From NCBI RefSeq assembly GCF_006335005.1, contig NZ_VDMP01000018.1, forward strand, positions 71,234 through 106,830: 35,597 nt of DNA. Direction: 5' to 3'. Shown piece by piece: positions 1 to 6,417 of this stretch (position 1 is its first letter; each line of letters opens with the position of its first letter). The stretch is from Nocardioides albidus. Its GTDB lineage: Bacteria; Actinomycetota; Actinomycetes; Propionibacteriales; Nocardioidaceae. The notes beneath the pieces are model-generated. The model saw only the letters and a program-made list of their open reading frames with translations, ran no database searches and was not told the origin of the DNA. The translations under genes and the position numbers were made by a program.

Positions 1-105
1 AGCCCGGATGGCCGGTGACGTTCACCGTTGCTCCGCTGTCCGAGCCGACGGGCGAGGGGCATCATCGCGACTGTCGCGACAACCAATGCCTCTCCGAAGA
101 CCTCC

Positions 106-855
106 ATGCCGTCGACTGAGGACGTCCCGGGTCGCATCCGCCTCTACCTCGTCGACGGTCTCGAGCTCTTCCGCCACGGCGTGATCCGGTTGGTCGAGGA
201 CGAGCCGGACATCGAGGTGGTGGGACAGACGGGCAGCGCCAAGGTTGCGCTGGGGGAGATCCGTGCACTGCGCCCCGACGTGGTCCTGATCGACGCTCAG
301 CTGCCGGACGGAGGCGGGATCGACCTGTGCGGCGACATGCGCCGCGACGATCCGTCGATCCGGGGGCTGGTCCTGGCCAGCGACAACGACCCCGACGTGA
401 TCGCCGCCGCCATCCACGCGGGCGTCGCCGGCTATGTCCTGAGGCGGATCGAGGGGAGTGCGCTGCTCAACGGCATCAGGCTGATCGCGGCCGGTCACTC
501 CCTCATCGACCCCGCGGTCGTCGACAGCATCCTGCAGCGGATCGAGGCCCAGCGTGCCGCTCTCGACGTGCTCGCCGACCTGACAGCGCAGCAGCGCAAG
601 ATCTTCCTGCTGATCTCCGAGGGACTGACCAACCGTGAGATCGGCGAGCGACTCCACCTCGCGGAGAAGACGGTCAAGAACCACGTCACCGGCCTCCTGG
701 CGCGGCTCGGACTGCGGCACCGCACGCAGGTCGCACTGCTCGGCGCCCGCCTCGCCGACGCCGGTCGTCCGGAGCCCGGCGCGCCGGGGACTCCGCGGGC
801 CTTCCAGGCAGCGTCCGAGCACTCCCCGCCCCGCCGGGCGCGCGCGGGAGCGTGA
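106..855 (+). CDS. NarL/DevR-family response regulator with atypical receiver
   Basis: Two-domain transcription factor of the NarL/FixJ type, closest in layout to DevR/DosR. The receiver spans about residues 10-130 and a LuxR-type HTH about 155-215, with the DevR-like stretch LAEKTVKNHV in the recognition region. The phospho-acceptor Asp63 is present in LIDAQLPDG. Three other receiver residues are not: the usual VDD acidic pair reads VDG (Asp17-Gly18), the conserved Thr/Ser is Ala91, and the conserved Lys is Arg113. Such receivers often work with little or no phosphorylation, which is an inference here. I chose the ATG at 106 because the receiver begins nine residues later; a TTG at 28 is in frame and would add 26 residues with no domain content. 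The C-terminal tail after residue 220 is Pro/Ala/Arg-rich and probably disordered. No kinase gene is adjacent. Confidence 0.9.
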   Translation: MPSTEDVPGRIRLYLVDGLELFRHGVIRLVEDEPDIEVVGQTGSAKVALGEIRALRPDVVLIDAQLPDGGGIDLCGDMRRDDPSIRGLVLASDNDPDVIAAAIHAGVAGYVLRRIEGSALLNGIRLIAAGHSLIDPAVVDSILQRIEAQRAALDVLADLTAQQRKIFLLISEGLTNREIGERLHLAEKTVKNHVTGLLARLGLRHRTQVALLGARLADAGRPEPGAPGTPRAFQAASEHSPPRRARAGA

Positions 856-872
856 GCCGGGCGGTCACCGCC

Positions 873-878
873 TACGCT
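873..878 (+). promoter_or_regulatory. -10 element, leaderless start of DUF4143 gene
   Basis: TACGCT lies exactly seven bases before the GTG at 886, and no Shine-Dalgarno sequence is visible. This is the spacing of leaderless transcripts in actinobacteria, and the same arrangement recurs elsewhere in the window. It supports the GTG as the true start. Confidence 0.55.
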
Positions 879-885
879 CCGGTCT

Positions 886-1662
886 GTGGCCGCTGACCTC
901 GTCGCCCGGATGGGCTCCCGCGCGCTCGTGCCGGGGGACGTCCGCACCGCGTGGGCCGTGCCGGACTACGTCGCCCGGATGGAGCGGCCCGGCGTCGCGG
1001 AGGACCTCGAGGACGTCGTACGACGGGCTCGCGGGCTGCGCCGCATCGACCCGACCCGGATGCGGGCGGTCCTGAGGGCACTCGCGGACCCGCCGGCGGC
1101 CGAGCTCAACAAGGCCCGGATCGCCGCGGCCGCGGGGCTGCCCGTCACCACGCTGACGCCGTACGTCGACCTGCTGGTGCGCCTCGGCGTCCTGGCGCTC
1201 GTGCCGGGGAGCCGGGCCACGGTCGCCAAGCGCGCGATCGGCCGCCCGCAGGCGGTGTTCACCGACCCGGCGGTCGCCCGGCATCTCGCCGGTGACCGGG
1301 TCGACGCGCTGGTCGAGCTGTCCGGCCGCAGCCGGCTGGCCCCGCTGCTGCGCGGCATGGTGGCCGCCGAGCTGCTGCGCCAGCAGACGACCAGCGCGGC
1401 GGAGCACCGGGTGGGCCACCTGCGTGAGCGCAACGGACTCGAGGTCGATCTCGTGATCGAGCTGCCGGACGACAGCCTCTTCGGGATCGAGGTCCGCACC
1501 GCGGCCAGCCTGCGGCCCCATCAGTTCGCCGCCCTGCGGGCCCTCGAGGGGCGTGCCGGCGGCAGGTTCCGCGGCGGCGTCGTGCTCAACACCGCGGGGC
1601 GCGGCCACGTGCACGGCCCGCGGATGTGGAGCCTCCCGATCGCGACCCTGTGGGACCCGTGA
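886..1662 (+). CDS. DUF4143-type protein lacking the AAA ATPase half
   Basis: A 258-residue protein that resembles only the C-terminal half of AAA_14/DUF4143 ATP-binding proteins. A winged-helix-like segment covers about residues 50-110 (RIAAAAGLPVTTLTPYVDLL). The DUF4143 nuclease-like fold follows at about 130-255, with ERNGLEVDLVIEL and FGIEVRTA standing where the family has its REVDFV and GIEVKA motifs. Family members are usually about 400-430 residues with an N-terminal P-loop ATPase; here no Walker motif is present in the protein or in the short gap upstream. The GTG start is supported by a -10 element seven bases upstream. The function of this family is poorly known. This is either a stand-alone derivative or the surviving part of a degraded gene. 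The reading frame is intact and codon use matches its neighbours. Confidence 0.8.
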   Translation: MAADLVARMGSRALVPGDVRTAWAVPDYVARMERPGVAEDLEDVVRRARGLRRIDPTRMRAVLRALADPPAAELNKARIAAAAGLPVTTLTPYVDLLVRLGVLALVPGSRATVAKRAIGRPQAVFTDPAVARHLAGDRVDALVELSGRSRLAPLLRGMVAAELLRQQTTSAAEHRVGHLRERNGLEVDLVIELPDDSLFGIEVRTAASLRPHQFAALRALEGRAGGRFRGGVVLNTAGRGHVHGPRMWSLPIATLWDP

Positions 1663-1783
1663 TCGTCGGACGACCGCACGGTCGCCGGCGACGCGCTGTC
1701 CTCTCAATCGAGGACGTGGACTTGTCCTGCGGGTGGCGGCGCGGAGCGCTACCGTACTCCGTGGGACAACTGGGGGGTTGCTC

Positions 1784-1918
1784 ATGAATATTGTCGTGGG
1801 TCTTGTCGCGGCGTGGATCGCCGTTGCTGCTGTGTTCACGTTCGGGGTCGCGAGGGCGTTGGCCCGGAGTGCGCCGTTCGAGGTCGAGGCGGAGAGCGAG
1901 CTCGACCTGGTCGGGTGA
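1784..1918 (+). CDS. single-span membrane microprotein, copy 1
   Basis: A 44-residue protein: one hydrophobic helix (about residues 3-22, ending AVFTFGVARA) followed by a short acidic tail ending LDLVG. A run of six G ends seven bases before the ATG and can serve as ribosome binding site. The gene 90 bases downstream encodes a clear paralogue with the same AVFTFG-x-ARA core and the same PF-x-VE and LD-x-VG tail, so both are very likely real genes although they are tiny. A TACCGT box at 1750-1755 is a possible -10 element. I do not recognise the family. The predicted location is the cytoplasmic membrane, with the tail probably inside because of the Arg after the helix. Confidence 0.75.
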   Translation: MNIVVGLVAAWIAVAAVFTFGVARALARSAPFEVEAESELDLVG

Positions 1919-2006
1919 CTCGAACGGACTAGGCGACGCCGACCGTTCAGCGGACGGTTTCGGTCGGCGCGCGCGGGTACCGTGAAGGCAGTTCTAAGGG
2001 GCTGCC

Positions 2007-2144
2007 ATGGAGATGCTGATCGGAGTCGCCGCCGGGGTGTGGGTCGCCGCTGCCGCGGTGTTCACGTTCGGGCTGGCCCGCGCTTCGGCACACGAGAGGC
2101 CCTTCCGCGTCGAGGAGCGGCGGCGGCTCGACCGGGTCGGCTGA
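2007..2144 (+). CDS. single-span membrane microprotein, copy 2
   Basis: A 45-residue paralogue of the microprotein encoded at 1784-1918. It has the same plan of one hydrophobic helix (about residues 4-22, with AAVFTFGLARA) and a short tail with PFRVEE and LDRVG. The tail is rich in Arg, while that of copy 1 is acidic, so the pair may carry opposite charge. AAGGGG at 1997-2002 precedes the ATG by four bases, and TACCGT at 1978-1983 mirrors the box upstream of copy 1, which suggests the duplication included the promoter. A palindromic repeat begins directly after the stop codon. Function is unknown. Confidence 0.75.
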   Translation: MEMLIGVAAGVWVAAAAVFTFGLARASAHERPFRVEERRRLDRVG

Positions 2145-2146
2145 CG

Positions 2147-2190
2147 GGTTTCGACGCTCGGCGCTGGGGCGCCTCGCACCTCAACCACCG
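2147..2190. repeat. dispersed palindromic repeat between convergent genes
   Basis: The element starts GGTTTCGACGCTC and ends CGCACCTCAACCACC. It matches the copy at 3815-3864 (reverse orientation) over most of its length, with the middle differing. The arms GGTT and AACC plus inner complementary tracts let it form a hairpin. It fills the gap between the stop codons of the second microprotein gene and the exporter gene, so it may act as a bidirectional terminator. I recall similar sequences as abundant intergenic repeats in Nocardioides genomes. Confidence 0.7.
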
Positions 2191-2191
2191 A

Positions 2192-3193
2192 TCAGGTGCG
2201 GGTGCGCTTGCGCTCCGGACTGCCGAACGACTCGATCTCGGCGACCGTCGGGGCGCCGAACATCGGCAGCCCGTTCTGCTTGCGCAACAGGCCCCAGACC
2301 ATGGGCACCAGGGCCAGCATGGCGACGCCGATCGCTGCGACGAGCACCGCCTCCAGCGTCTCGTGGCCCTCGCCGAACGGATGCAGGCCGGCCTTGAAGA
2401 GCAGCGCCACGCCCGACATCGTCAGCACGATCACGATCCCGCGGCGGATGAAGGACTGCGGCACCCGCGGCGCGAGACGGGCCCCCAGCAGGGTGCCGGG
2501 CACCGAGCCGATGACCAGCGGGATCAGCAGATCCCACTCCAGGCCGTGGATGGCGATGTTGGCCACCGCGGCGCTGAGCACGAGTGGGACCGCCTGGACC
2601 AGGTCGGTGCCGACGAGGCGGACGGCGGAGAGCCCCGGGTAGAGCATCAGCAGCGCGATCATGATGACCGAGCCGGAGCCGACGCTGGTGACGCCGACGA
2701 GCAGACCGCCGAGCATGCCGACGAGCAGCGTCGGCAGCGGCCGGATGCGCGGGTCGTCGTCGGGGAGCGCGCCGCCGCGGCGTACCCGCCGCAGGTTGAT
2801 GTAGAGCCGCAGGGCGTAGGTCGAGGCGGCGAAGAGGAGGGCGATGCCGATGCAGAGCTTGAGCGTGTTCTCCAGCTCGGTCGGGTCGTCGGTGATCGAC
2901 TTCACCAGCCACGGGCCCGCGAACGCCATCGGCACCGACCCGAGGATCAGCCAGCCCGCGAGCCGCAGGTTGGGCGAGCCCTCCTTGGCGTGGGTCAGCG
3001 CGCCACCGGTCTTGTAGATGGCCGCGGCGGTGAGGTCCGCGGTCACGATGGAGGCGGTGTGGCCGACGCCCAGGAAGATCAGGGCGGGCGTCATCAGCGC
3101 GCCGCCGCCCATGCCGGTCAGGCCGACCACGATGCCGACGAGGAAGCCCGCGGCCGCGATGGACAGCGCGGTCAGGGTCAGGAGGTCGTCCAC
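2192..3193 (-). CDS. TauE/SafE family anion exporter
   Basis: A 333-residue polytopic membrane protein of the TauE/SafE (DUF81) family, whose members export sulfite, sulfonates or other small organic anions. Two similar halves are visible. The first begins with GFLVGIVVGLTGMGGGALMT and the second with VGMLGGLLVGVTSVGSGSVI, the two Gly-rich repeats typical of the family. About eight hydrophobic segments are present, with a charged cytoplasmic loop at about residues 130-150. The GTG start overlaps the TAG stop of the upstream APS-kinase fusion gene by one base, so the two are almost certainly co-transcribed and translationally coupled. That pairing points to sulfur oxyanions as cargo, which is an inference from context. 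The C-terminal tail is basic. Confidence 0.9.
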   Translation of the reverse strand: MDDLLTLTALSIAAAGFLVGIVVGLTGMGGGALMTPALIFLGVGHTASIVTADLTAAAIYKTGGALTHAKEGSPNLRLAGWLILGSVPMAFAGPWLVKSITDDPTELENTLKLCIGIALLFAASTYALRLYINLRRVRRGGALPDDDPRIRPLPTLLVGMLGGLLVGVTSVGSGSVIMIALLMLYPGLSAVRLVGTDLVQAVPLVLSAAVANIAIHGLEWDLLIPLVIGSVPGTLLGARLAPRVPQSFIRRGIVIVLTMSGVALLFKAGLHPFGEGHETLEAVLVAAIGVAMLALVPMVWGLLRKQNGLPMFGAPTVAEIESFGSPERKRTRT

Positions 3194-5070
3194 TACTGCT
3201 CGCCTGTCTCTGGGGTCGCGGGGGTCGTTCGTGCCGCCGGCGCCAGGCGGCGCAGGACGGCCTGGAGGAGGGCGTCGATCTGGTCGGCGGACACCTCGGC
3301 CGCCGCTCGGCCGCGCCGGTAGGGGTCGCGGATGTCGTGGTGGTCGGCCGTGCCCGCCCGGCGGTGGCCCACGGCCGTCACCAGCTCGGCGCCGTGCAGT
3401 CCGGGATCGGCCCGCTCGACCGACTCGGCGAACTGCCCGAGCGTGAACGCCTTGCGGAACGCGCTCGGCGCCTCCTCCAGCACGAACTGGCGGTGCGACG
3501 CCTCGGCGGTGAGCACCAGGTCGGCGGCCTCGATCAGGTCGCCGGACAGCGGTCGGCTCGCGAAGGCGCTGATCAGGTCGCTGCGCACGCCCCGCGCCGC
3601 GAGCACCTCGGCCATCGTGCGGTCCACCGGGTGGGCGTTGAAGCCGTGGGTGCCGGCGCTCGCGAACTCGATCCCGCCGCCCTCGCCGGCCAGCACTCGC
3701 GAGCGGAGCTCCATGTAGGGCGAGCGGCAGATGTTGGCGGTGCAGACGAAGAGGACCCGGAGCGGGTGACTCCCGGGGGTCGAGGAGCGCTCCCCGGTGG
3801 TTGAGGTGCGCTCCCCGGTGGTTGAGGTGCGAGGAGCGCTAGCGACGAGCCTCGAAACCACCGGGGCCTTGGTGAGGTCGACGTACCCGGCATCGCGCAG
3901 GGCGTCGACGACGTCCTCGAGGGCGTCCTCGATCGAGCGTCCGGTGGTGTCGACGCGCACGTCGGCGTCGAGCGGCTCCTCGTAGGGCGACGAGATGCCG
4001 GTGAACTCGGGGATCTCGCCTCGGCGGGCCTTGGCGTAGAGGCCCTTGCGGTCGCGCCGCTCGCACTCCTCCAGCGGGGTCGCCACGTGCACGAGGAAGA
4101 ACGCGCCGCCGGCCTCCTCGACCATCGCCCGCACCTGCTGGCGCGTCCGGTCGAACGGGGCGATCGGGCTGCAGACGGCGAGCCCGCCGTGGCGCGCGAT
4201 CTCCGCGGCGACCCACCCGATCCGGCGGATGTTGGTCTCGCGGTCCTCCTTGGAGAAGGTCAGGCCCGCGGAGAGGTTGCGCCGGACGACGTCGCCGTCG
4301 AGGCTGGTGAGGCTGCGGCCGCCGTGCTCGAGCAGGCGGTCCATCAGGGCCCGGGCGAGGGTGGACTTCCCGCTGCCGGACAGGCCCGTGAAGAACAGCA
4401 CCAGTCCCTGCTCGTCGGGGCGCGGGCGCTCCTCCTCGGCGATGTCGGCCAGCTCCGGCAGCAGGTGGCCGCCGTAGGCGAGCTCGACGACCGGGTCGGT
4501 GTCGGCGTACGACGTGAGCACGGAGATGCGCAGCGCGGGGTCGGCCAGCGAGTCGTGGTCGGCCAGCGGCACCGCGACGACGCCGGCGTCGAGCGTCTCG
4601 GCGACGCGCAGGGTCGCGCGAAGCAGCCCCACGGGGCTGATGGCCGGGGTGCCGGCGCCGACCAGCGCGACCAGCACGACCGGGCCCAGCCGGCGCAGCT
4701 GCTCGACCTGGACGTCGGTCATCAGGTCGGTGACGGGCACGAAGGTGCGCCCGGCGTACTGCTCCCGGACCGCCGCGGGAGGGAGGTGGAGGCGGCGGAA
4801 GGGGCCGAACTGGGCGTGGGTCAGTGGCGTGACGGCCAGTCCCCGCAGGGTGCTGGAGACGCGCGCGAGGGGGAGTCCCTCGGGGTCGACGAGCTCGACC
4901 TCGTCGCCCGCGTCGAGCTGGGAGCGCAGGTTCTCCGGCAGGGAGAGGGTGAGCGGGCTGCCCGGCTCGTTGAACCCGCGGATGGGCTCGGCCGCTCCGG
5001 ACGTCAGCAGCTCGAGGTCGTCGAGCTCGCGCTGCGTGGGGCAGTGCTGGGACAGGGGCGGGACAGGCAC
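3193..5070 (-). CDS. ATP-sulfurylase-like / APS kinase / LMW phosphatase fusion
   Basis: Three domains in one chain of 625 residues. (1) Residues 1-215 resemble the PUA-like and start of the catalytic region of ATP sulfurylase (CPTQRELDDLELL, GFNEPGSPLTL), but the HxxH nucleotide motif is absent (GAGTPAISPVG stands there) and the rest of the catalytic domain is missing, so it is probably inactive. (2) Residues 220-400 are a full APS kinase (CysC): P-loop GLSGSGKST at 229-237, DGDVVRRNLSAGL, and the lid region GLYAKARRGEIPEFTG. It should phosphorylate APS to PAPS. (3) Residues 437-610 are a low-molecular-weight tyrosine phosphatase or arsenate-reductase-like domain, with CTANICR (Cys443 to Arg449) and the acid Asp582-Pro. 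The linker carries a captured DNA repeat. I prefer the GTG at 5070, seven bases after TACGAT; a GTG at 5151 would add 27 residues. No CysD, CysN or CysH gene is nearby, which hints at sulfation or signalling. Confidence 0.88.
   Translation of the reverse strand: MPVPPLSQHCPTQRELDDLELLTSGAAEPIRGFNEPGSPLTLSLPENLRSQLDAGDEVELVDPEGLPLARVSSTLRGLAVTPLTHAQFGPFRRLHLPPAAVREQYAGRTFVPVTDLMTDVQVEQLRRLGPVVLVALVGAGTPAISPVGLLRATLRVAETLDAGVVAVPLADHDSLADPALRISVLTSYADTDPVVELAYGGHLLPELADIAEEERPRPDEQGLVLFFTGLSGSGKSTLARALMDRLLEHGGRSLTSLDGDVVRRNLSAGLTFSKEDRETNIRRIGWVAAEIARHGGLAVCSPIAPFDRTRQQVRAMVEEAGGAFFLVHVATPLEECERRDRKGLYAKARRGEIPEFTGISSPYEEPLDADVRVDTTGRSIEDALEDVVDALRDAGYVDLTKAPVVSRLVASAPRTSTTGERTSTTGERSSTPGSHPLRVLFVCTANICRSPYMELRSRVLAGEGGGIEFASAGTHGFNAHPVDRTMAEVLAARGVRSDLISAFASRPLSGDLIEAADLVLTAEASHRQFVLEEAPSAFRKAFTLGQFAESVERADPGLHGAELVTAVGHRRAGTADHHDIRDPYRRGRAAAEVSADQIDALLQAVLRRLAPAARTTPATPETGEQ
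3776..3864. repeat. palindromic repeat captured inside a coding region
   Basis: A full copy of the palindromic element occupies 3815-3864: arms CCGGTGGTT and AACCACCGG enclose a GC-rich centre with AGCGCTAGCG. Immediately to its left a 21-base unit (ttgaggtgcgctccccggtgg and a diverged copy) is repeated in tandem. The whole stretch is read in frame as the Ser/Thr-rich linker TSTTGER-TSTTGER-SSTPG between the APS kinase and phosphatase domains. The same element occurs between genes at 2147-2190. Confidence 0.8.
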
Positions 5071-5077
5071 ATCGGCG

Positions 5078-5083
5078 ATCGTA
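5078..5083 (-). promoter_or_regulatory. -10 element, leaderless start of APS-kinase fusion
   Basis: TACGAT on the minus strand is followed after exactly seven bases by a GTG at 5070, and there is no Shine-Dalgarno sequence. This decides for the shorter start of the fusion gene, close to where ATP-sulfurylase homology begins. Confidence 0.5.
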
Positions 5084-5170
5084 CAGAGTCGAGTGAGTTG
5101 ATCCGCTTTCAACAGTGAACGGCGAGACCGAGTGCCTGTGAAGGAGTTCACGCTCCCGCTGCTTGCAATC

Positions 5171-5188
5171 TGCTAACTATTGCTAGCA
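5171..5188. promoter_or_regulatory. 18-bp palindrome, likely operator of the XRE regulator
   Basis: TGCTAAC-TATT-GCTAGCA is an inverted repeat with seven-base arms (six pairs match) two bases before the regulator's ATG. It is AT-rich against a GC-rich background and lies between divergent genes. An XRE protein encoded directly downstream makes autoregulation the simplest reading. A TTGCAA just upstream (5163-5168) resembles a half-site. Confidence 0.55.
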
Positions 5189-5190
5189 CC

Positions 5191-5679
5191 ATGGGAACCA
5201 TGGCCAAGGGCAAGGTGGGGAAGACCGTCGGGTCGCTCGGCGACTATCTCAAGGAGCAGCGGGTGTCCGCCCGTCTCTCCTTGCGACAGCTCGCCGACCA
5301 GGCGGGCGTCTCCAACCCGTACCTCAGCCAGATCGAGCGTGGGCTCCGCAAGCCGTCGGCCGAGGTGTTGCAACAGATCGCCAAGGCCCTGCGGATCTCC
5401 GCCGAGCAGCTCTACATCAGGGCCGGGATCCTCAGCCCTGATGACGGCGTGGGGGGATCGGTGGAGCTCGCGATCGTGAGCGACACCGGCCTCACCGAGC
5501 GACAGAAGCAGTCGCTCCTCGATGTCTACGCATCGTTCCTCGCACTCAACGCCGCCGACTCGGCCGACGAGGACTCCTCCACGGGCTCCTCCGCGGAGGC
5601 CGACCCGGTCGCAGAGGTGCGGGAAGACGCGCCAACCAACACCGAGACGGACTCTGACGCCGTCGCCAACGAAGGGTGA
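5191..5679 (+). CDS. XRE-family regulator upstream of hbhA-like gene
   Basis: A 162-residue DNA-binding protein with one Cro/C1-type HTH at about residues 18-72 (LRQLADQAGVSNPYLSQIERG is the recognition part). The rest is an acidic Ser/Asp/Glu-rich C-terminal tail that is probably flexible. Position and size correspond to Rv0474 of Mycobacterium tuberculosis, which sits next to hbhA (Rv0475) and a DUF2516 gene (Rv0476); the same three-gene order is found here. A second ATG at 5200 is possible. An 18-bp palindrome ends two bases before the ATG at 5191, which suggests negative autoregulation and possibly a leaderless or very short leader. The TGA is nine bases from the start of the next gene, so the two form one transcription unit. 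Confidence 0.9.
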   Translation: MGTMAKGKVGKTVGSLGDYLKEQRVSARLSLRQLADQAGVSNPYLSQIERGLRKPSAEVLQQIAKALRISAEQLYIRAGILSPDDGVGGSVELAIVSDTGLTERQKQSLLDVYASFLALNAADSADEDSSTGSSAEADPVAEVREDAPTNTETDSDAVANEG

Positions 5680-5687
5680 AACCAGCA

Positions 5688-6311
5688 ATGCCGAAGCTCG
5701 AGCTCCCCAAGATCGAGATCCCGACCATCGACCTCAAGTCGGTCGACCTCCCCGACATCCCCCCGGCCGCCGCGAAGCCGATCTACGCGTACGTCGGCGC
5801 CACGGACCTCGCCGTCGAGAAGGTCAAGACCTACGTGGCCGACGTCCAGGCCAAGGCCATCGCCTATGTCGCCGACGTCCAGAAGGACGTCACCGCCCGC
5901 GTCGCCGACGTGCAGAGCGCCATCAAGAGCTTCGAGCTCCCCGAGCCGAAGAGCCTGCAGGGCAAGGCCGTCGCCACCCTCGCCGAGCGCCGCACCCAGG
6001 CCGAGGCCCGCTTCGCCGGCCTCCAGGCCGAGGCCAAGGCCCTCCCGGCCAAGGTGCAGAGCACCGTCAAGGGCGCGTACGACGAGAACGTCGCCACCGC
6101 CACCGCGCTGTACGCCGACCTCGCCAAGCGCGGCGAGGGCGTCGTCGTGAAGCTGCGCACCGGCGAGGCCCCGAAGGCTCCCGCCAAGAAGGCTCCGGCG
6201 GCCAAGGCCCCCGCCGCGAAGAAGGCTCCGGCCGCCAAGAAGGCTCCGGCCAAGAAGGCGCCCGCCGCGAAGAAGGCGCCGGCCGCCAAGAAGGCCACGC
6301 CCGCCAGCTGA
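5688..6311 (+). CDS. HbhA-like protein with Lys/Ala/Pro repeat tail
   Basis: A 207-residue protein similar in plan to heparin-binding hemagglutinin (HbhA). The N-terminus is a short-repeat proline segment (LELPKIEIPTIDLKSVDLP). A long amphipathic coiled-coil region follows at about residues 38-155. It contains three consecutive 11-residue repeats at 49-81, each with the core VADVQ. The tail from about 163 onward is repeats of PAAKKA, very rich in Lys, Ala and Pro; in HbhA this tail binds sulfated glycans. There is no signal peptide, as in HbhA. GAAGGG eleven bases upstream can serve as ribosome binding site; a GTG at 5676 overlapping the regulator's stop is a weaker alternative start. The gene is followed by a strong hairpin terminator. 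In a soil organism the role may be cell-envelope or lipid-inclusion binding rather than adhesion to host cells. Confidence 0.85.
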   Translation: MPKLELPKIEIPTIDLKSVDLPDIPPAAAKPIYAYVGATDLAVEKVKTYVADVQAKAIAYVADVQKDVTARVADVQSAIKSFELPEPKSLQGKAVATLAERRTQAEARFAGLQAEAKALPAKVQSTVKGAYDENVATATALYADLAKRGEGVVVKLRTGEAPKAPAKKAPAAKAPAAKKAPAAKKAPAKKAPAAKKAPAAKKATPAS

Positions 6312-6328
6312 CGCCGACCGCTTCGCCA

Positions 6329-6359
6329 CTCGGCCCCGGGGCATCGCCCCGGGGCCGAG
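6329..6359 (+). terminator. hairpin terminator after hbhA-like gene
   Basis: A perfect 13-bp stem (CTCGGCCCCGGGG and its complement) with a five-base loop CATCG starts 18 bases after the stop codon. No T tract follows, which is usual in very GC-rich actinobacteria. Confidence 0.85.
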
Positions 6360-6405
6360 CTGCGTCCGGGGCCGTCTCGACGCCCGGCGCCTGTGGGGAG
6401 GCAAC

Positions 6406-6411
6406 TACGAT
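6406..6411 (+). promoter_or_regulatory. -10 element, leaderless start of DUF2516 gene
   Basis: TACGAT is followed after six bases by the ATG at 6418, with no Shine-Dalgarno sequence. It lies downstream of the hairpin terminator, so the DUF2516 gene has its own promoter. Confidence 0.6.
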
Positions 6412-6417
6412 CGAGCC

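Noticed and set aside
1982..3322. Long plus-strand open frame across the exporter gene
   Set aside because: It is antisense to the TauE-type exporter; the translation is low-complexity Arg/Gly/Asp-rich sequence with no family features, a usual by-product of high GC.
6170..6300. Tandem DNA repeats at the end of the hbhA-like gene as a mobile or satellite element
   Set aside because: The repetition is explained by the Lys/Ala/Pro-rich tail typical of HbhA proteins.
5526..6404. Minus-strand open frame opposite the hbhA-like gene, Leu/Gly-rich
   Set aside because: It mirrors the Lys/Ala repeats and coiled coil of the real gene, has no ribosome binding site, and crosses the hairpin terminator.
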